Assembly: GCF_900231165.1 (NCBI RefSeq)
Contig: NZ_LT960614.1
Location: 3,783,501-3,847,500 of the forward strand
Direction: 5' to 3'
Length of the DNA stretch: 64,000 bases
Source of the DNA: Hartmannibacter diazotrophicus
Lineage (GTDB): Bacteria > Pseudomonadota > Alphaproteobacteria > Rhizobiales > Pleomorphomonadaceae
The notes beneath the pieces were generated by a model. That model saw nothing but the letters and a program-made list of their open reading frames with translations, was not told where the DNA came from and made no database searches. Both the position numbers and the translations under genes were made by a program. Positions 63,403 to 64,000 of the stretch are shown here, one piece after another (position 1 is the stretch's first letter; each line of letters begins with the position of its first letter).

Positions 63403-63444
63403 CGATCATTTCAGATGGATATGATCGGTAAATTTTGTAAAATT
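63403..63444. promoter_or_regulatory. Paired inverted repeats upstream of eutB
   Basis: CGATCAT (63403-63409), 11 bp, ATGATCG (63421-63427), followed by AATTTT-GT-AAAATT (63431-63444). They lie about 145-185 bp before eutB in an AT-rich patch and may be a regulator site and promoter region. Confidence 0.45.
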
Positions 63445-63587
63445 CAGCCACATCAACGTCCCATCGCCCGCACATTCTCCCAATCGATGGAATTGCGCAC
63501 AAATTGACGCCATTCCAGATGGTCCGGTCCGTCGGGCTGGCGAAAAAATCGGCTTGGACAAAGCCGCGTCAGGCCTATCCTTTGACC

Positions 63588-64000
63588 ATGTCCTCCTATT
63601 CCGTGCTTCTTGGCAACGAACGCCACGTCTTCGCCGATCTGAAGGCCGTCATGGCCGCGGCCTCGCCGCTGAAATCGGGCGATTGCCTCGCCGGCATCGC
63701 CGCCGAAACCAACGAGCGCCGCGTCGCCGCGCGCTTCTGCCTCGCCGACATTCCGCTGAAGACCTTCCTTGAGGATCTGCTGATCCCCTATGAGGCGGAC
63801 GAGGTCACCCGGCTGATCGTCGACGGTCACGACCGGCAGGCCTTCGCGCCTGTTTCGCACATGACCGTCGGCCAGTTCCGCGACTGGCTGCTCTCCTACG
63901 AGGCGACGAGTGAGGCGCTGACGGCCCTCGCGCCCGGCCTGACGCCGGAAATGGTCGCTGCCGTCTCCAAGATCATGCGCAACCAGGACCTCATCGCCGT
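63588..64000 (+). CDS. eutB: Ethanolamine ammonia-lyase large subunit EutB (5' part)
   Basis: First 137 residues; the gene runs off the window. SYSVLLGNERHVFADLKAVMAAASPLKSGDCLAGIAAETNERRVAARFCLADIPLKTFLEDLLIPYE (residues 2-68, shown in parts) and DEVTRLIVDGHD, ISELREYVL-like GQFRDWLLSYE, and LTPEMVAAVSKIMRNQDLIAV match the EutB N terminus. The enzyme cleaves ethanolamine to acetaldehyde and ammonia using adenosylcobalamin. eutC is expected downstream. Confidence 0.93.
   Translation, partial: MSSYSVLLGNERHVFADLKAVMAAASPLKSGDCLAGIAAETNERRVAARFCLADIPLKTFLEDLLIPYEADEVTRLIVDGHDRQAFAPVSHMTVGQFRDWLLSYEATSEALTALAPGLTPEMVAAVSKIMRNQDLIA

Larger units (their letters stand above)
62797..63587. other. 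Long intergenic region upstream of eutB
   Basis: About 790 bp without a convincing gene. A minus-strand open frame (about 62721-63236) has Cys/Arg-rich, low-complexity composition and looks spurious or decayed. The last 190 bp are AT-richer and hold dyads (63403-63444). No cobalamin riboswitch was recognised although the downstream enzyme needs B12. Confidence 0.45.

Noticed and set aside
62797-63587. Cobalamin riboswitch before eutB
   Set aside because: I looked for the B12-box consensus and saw none; a covariance search would be needed to exclude it firmly.

Overview
The window is about 64 kb of GC-rich chromosome. It looks like a motile alphaproteobacterium of the Rhizobiales (Hyphomicrobiales). 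The main reasons are ctrA next to fliI/fliJ, chpT next to a compact chemotaxis operon, a DUF1134/EipA envelope gene, a ribbon-helix-helix protein of the type common in rhizobia, UbiK, and a GAGCATGATC-type intergenic palindrome common in this order. The genus cannot be fixed from the sequence. I saw no tRNA, rRNA, CRISPR array, prophage or insertion sequence; this is core chromosome with small accessory transport and metabolic islands.

Layout. 1-9.4 kb: end of a membrane-protein gene coupled to a ClpP-like envelope serine peptidase, a GT-C type membrane protein, a CHASE4-GGDEF-EAL protein, a chemoreceptor, a UPF0178 protein and ilvE. 9.7-12.5 kb: MarR, OmpR-type response regulator and EnvZ-like kinase operon. 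12.7-16.1 kb (minus strand): csaA, tetR, proC, ybjN-like, ubiK. 16.3-22.7 kb (plus strand): lgt, midA-like methyltransferase, yrhK-like, pgeF, M24-family protein, a lipoprotein, prs. 22.7-24.7 kb: TetR/MFS pair with a clear operator. 24.9-32.9 kb: rplY-pth-ychF, then mixed single genes (msrQ, secreted protein, SDR, sulfotransferase-like, alpha/beta hydrolase, VOC).

33.2-51 kb is the motility and cell-cycle core: fliJ-fliI divergent from ctrA, a GMC/Tat-subunit/VOC oxidoreductase operon, an RHH protein, a second chemoreceptor, cheA(hybrid)-cheW-cheY-cheB-cheR, chpT, a YHS protein and eipA. Two of the three proteins of the CckA-ChpT-CtrA phosphorelay are encoded here. The ctrA promoter region holds ten GANTC (CcrM-type) sites in 273 bp and a TTAACCA dyad; the eipA upstream region holds a similar CtrA-like dyad. 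So the control circuit and likely targets lie within 16 kb.

51.9-59.0 kb: a GntR regulator divergent from an ABC importer of the polyamine/opine type, followed by a GNAT acetyltransferase and an Asp/Glu-hydantoin racemase family protein. 59.3-62.7 kb: MarR-EmrA-EmrB multidrug efflux operon behind a perfect 20-bp palindrome. The window ends inside eutB (ethanolamine ammonia-lyase large subunit).

I found no large undescribed system. The best leads are regulatory: the GANTC cluster, the CtrA dyads, several perfect operator palindromes, an attenuator-like hairpin inside the ABC operon, a palindromic repeat inserted between its two permease genes, and a pentapeptide-repeat insertion in an MsrQ that has no MsrP partner nearby.
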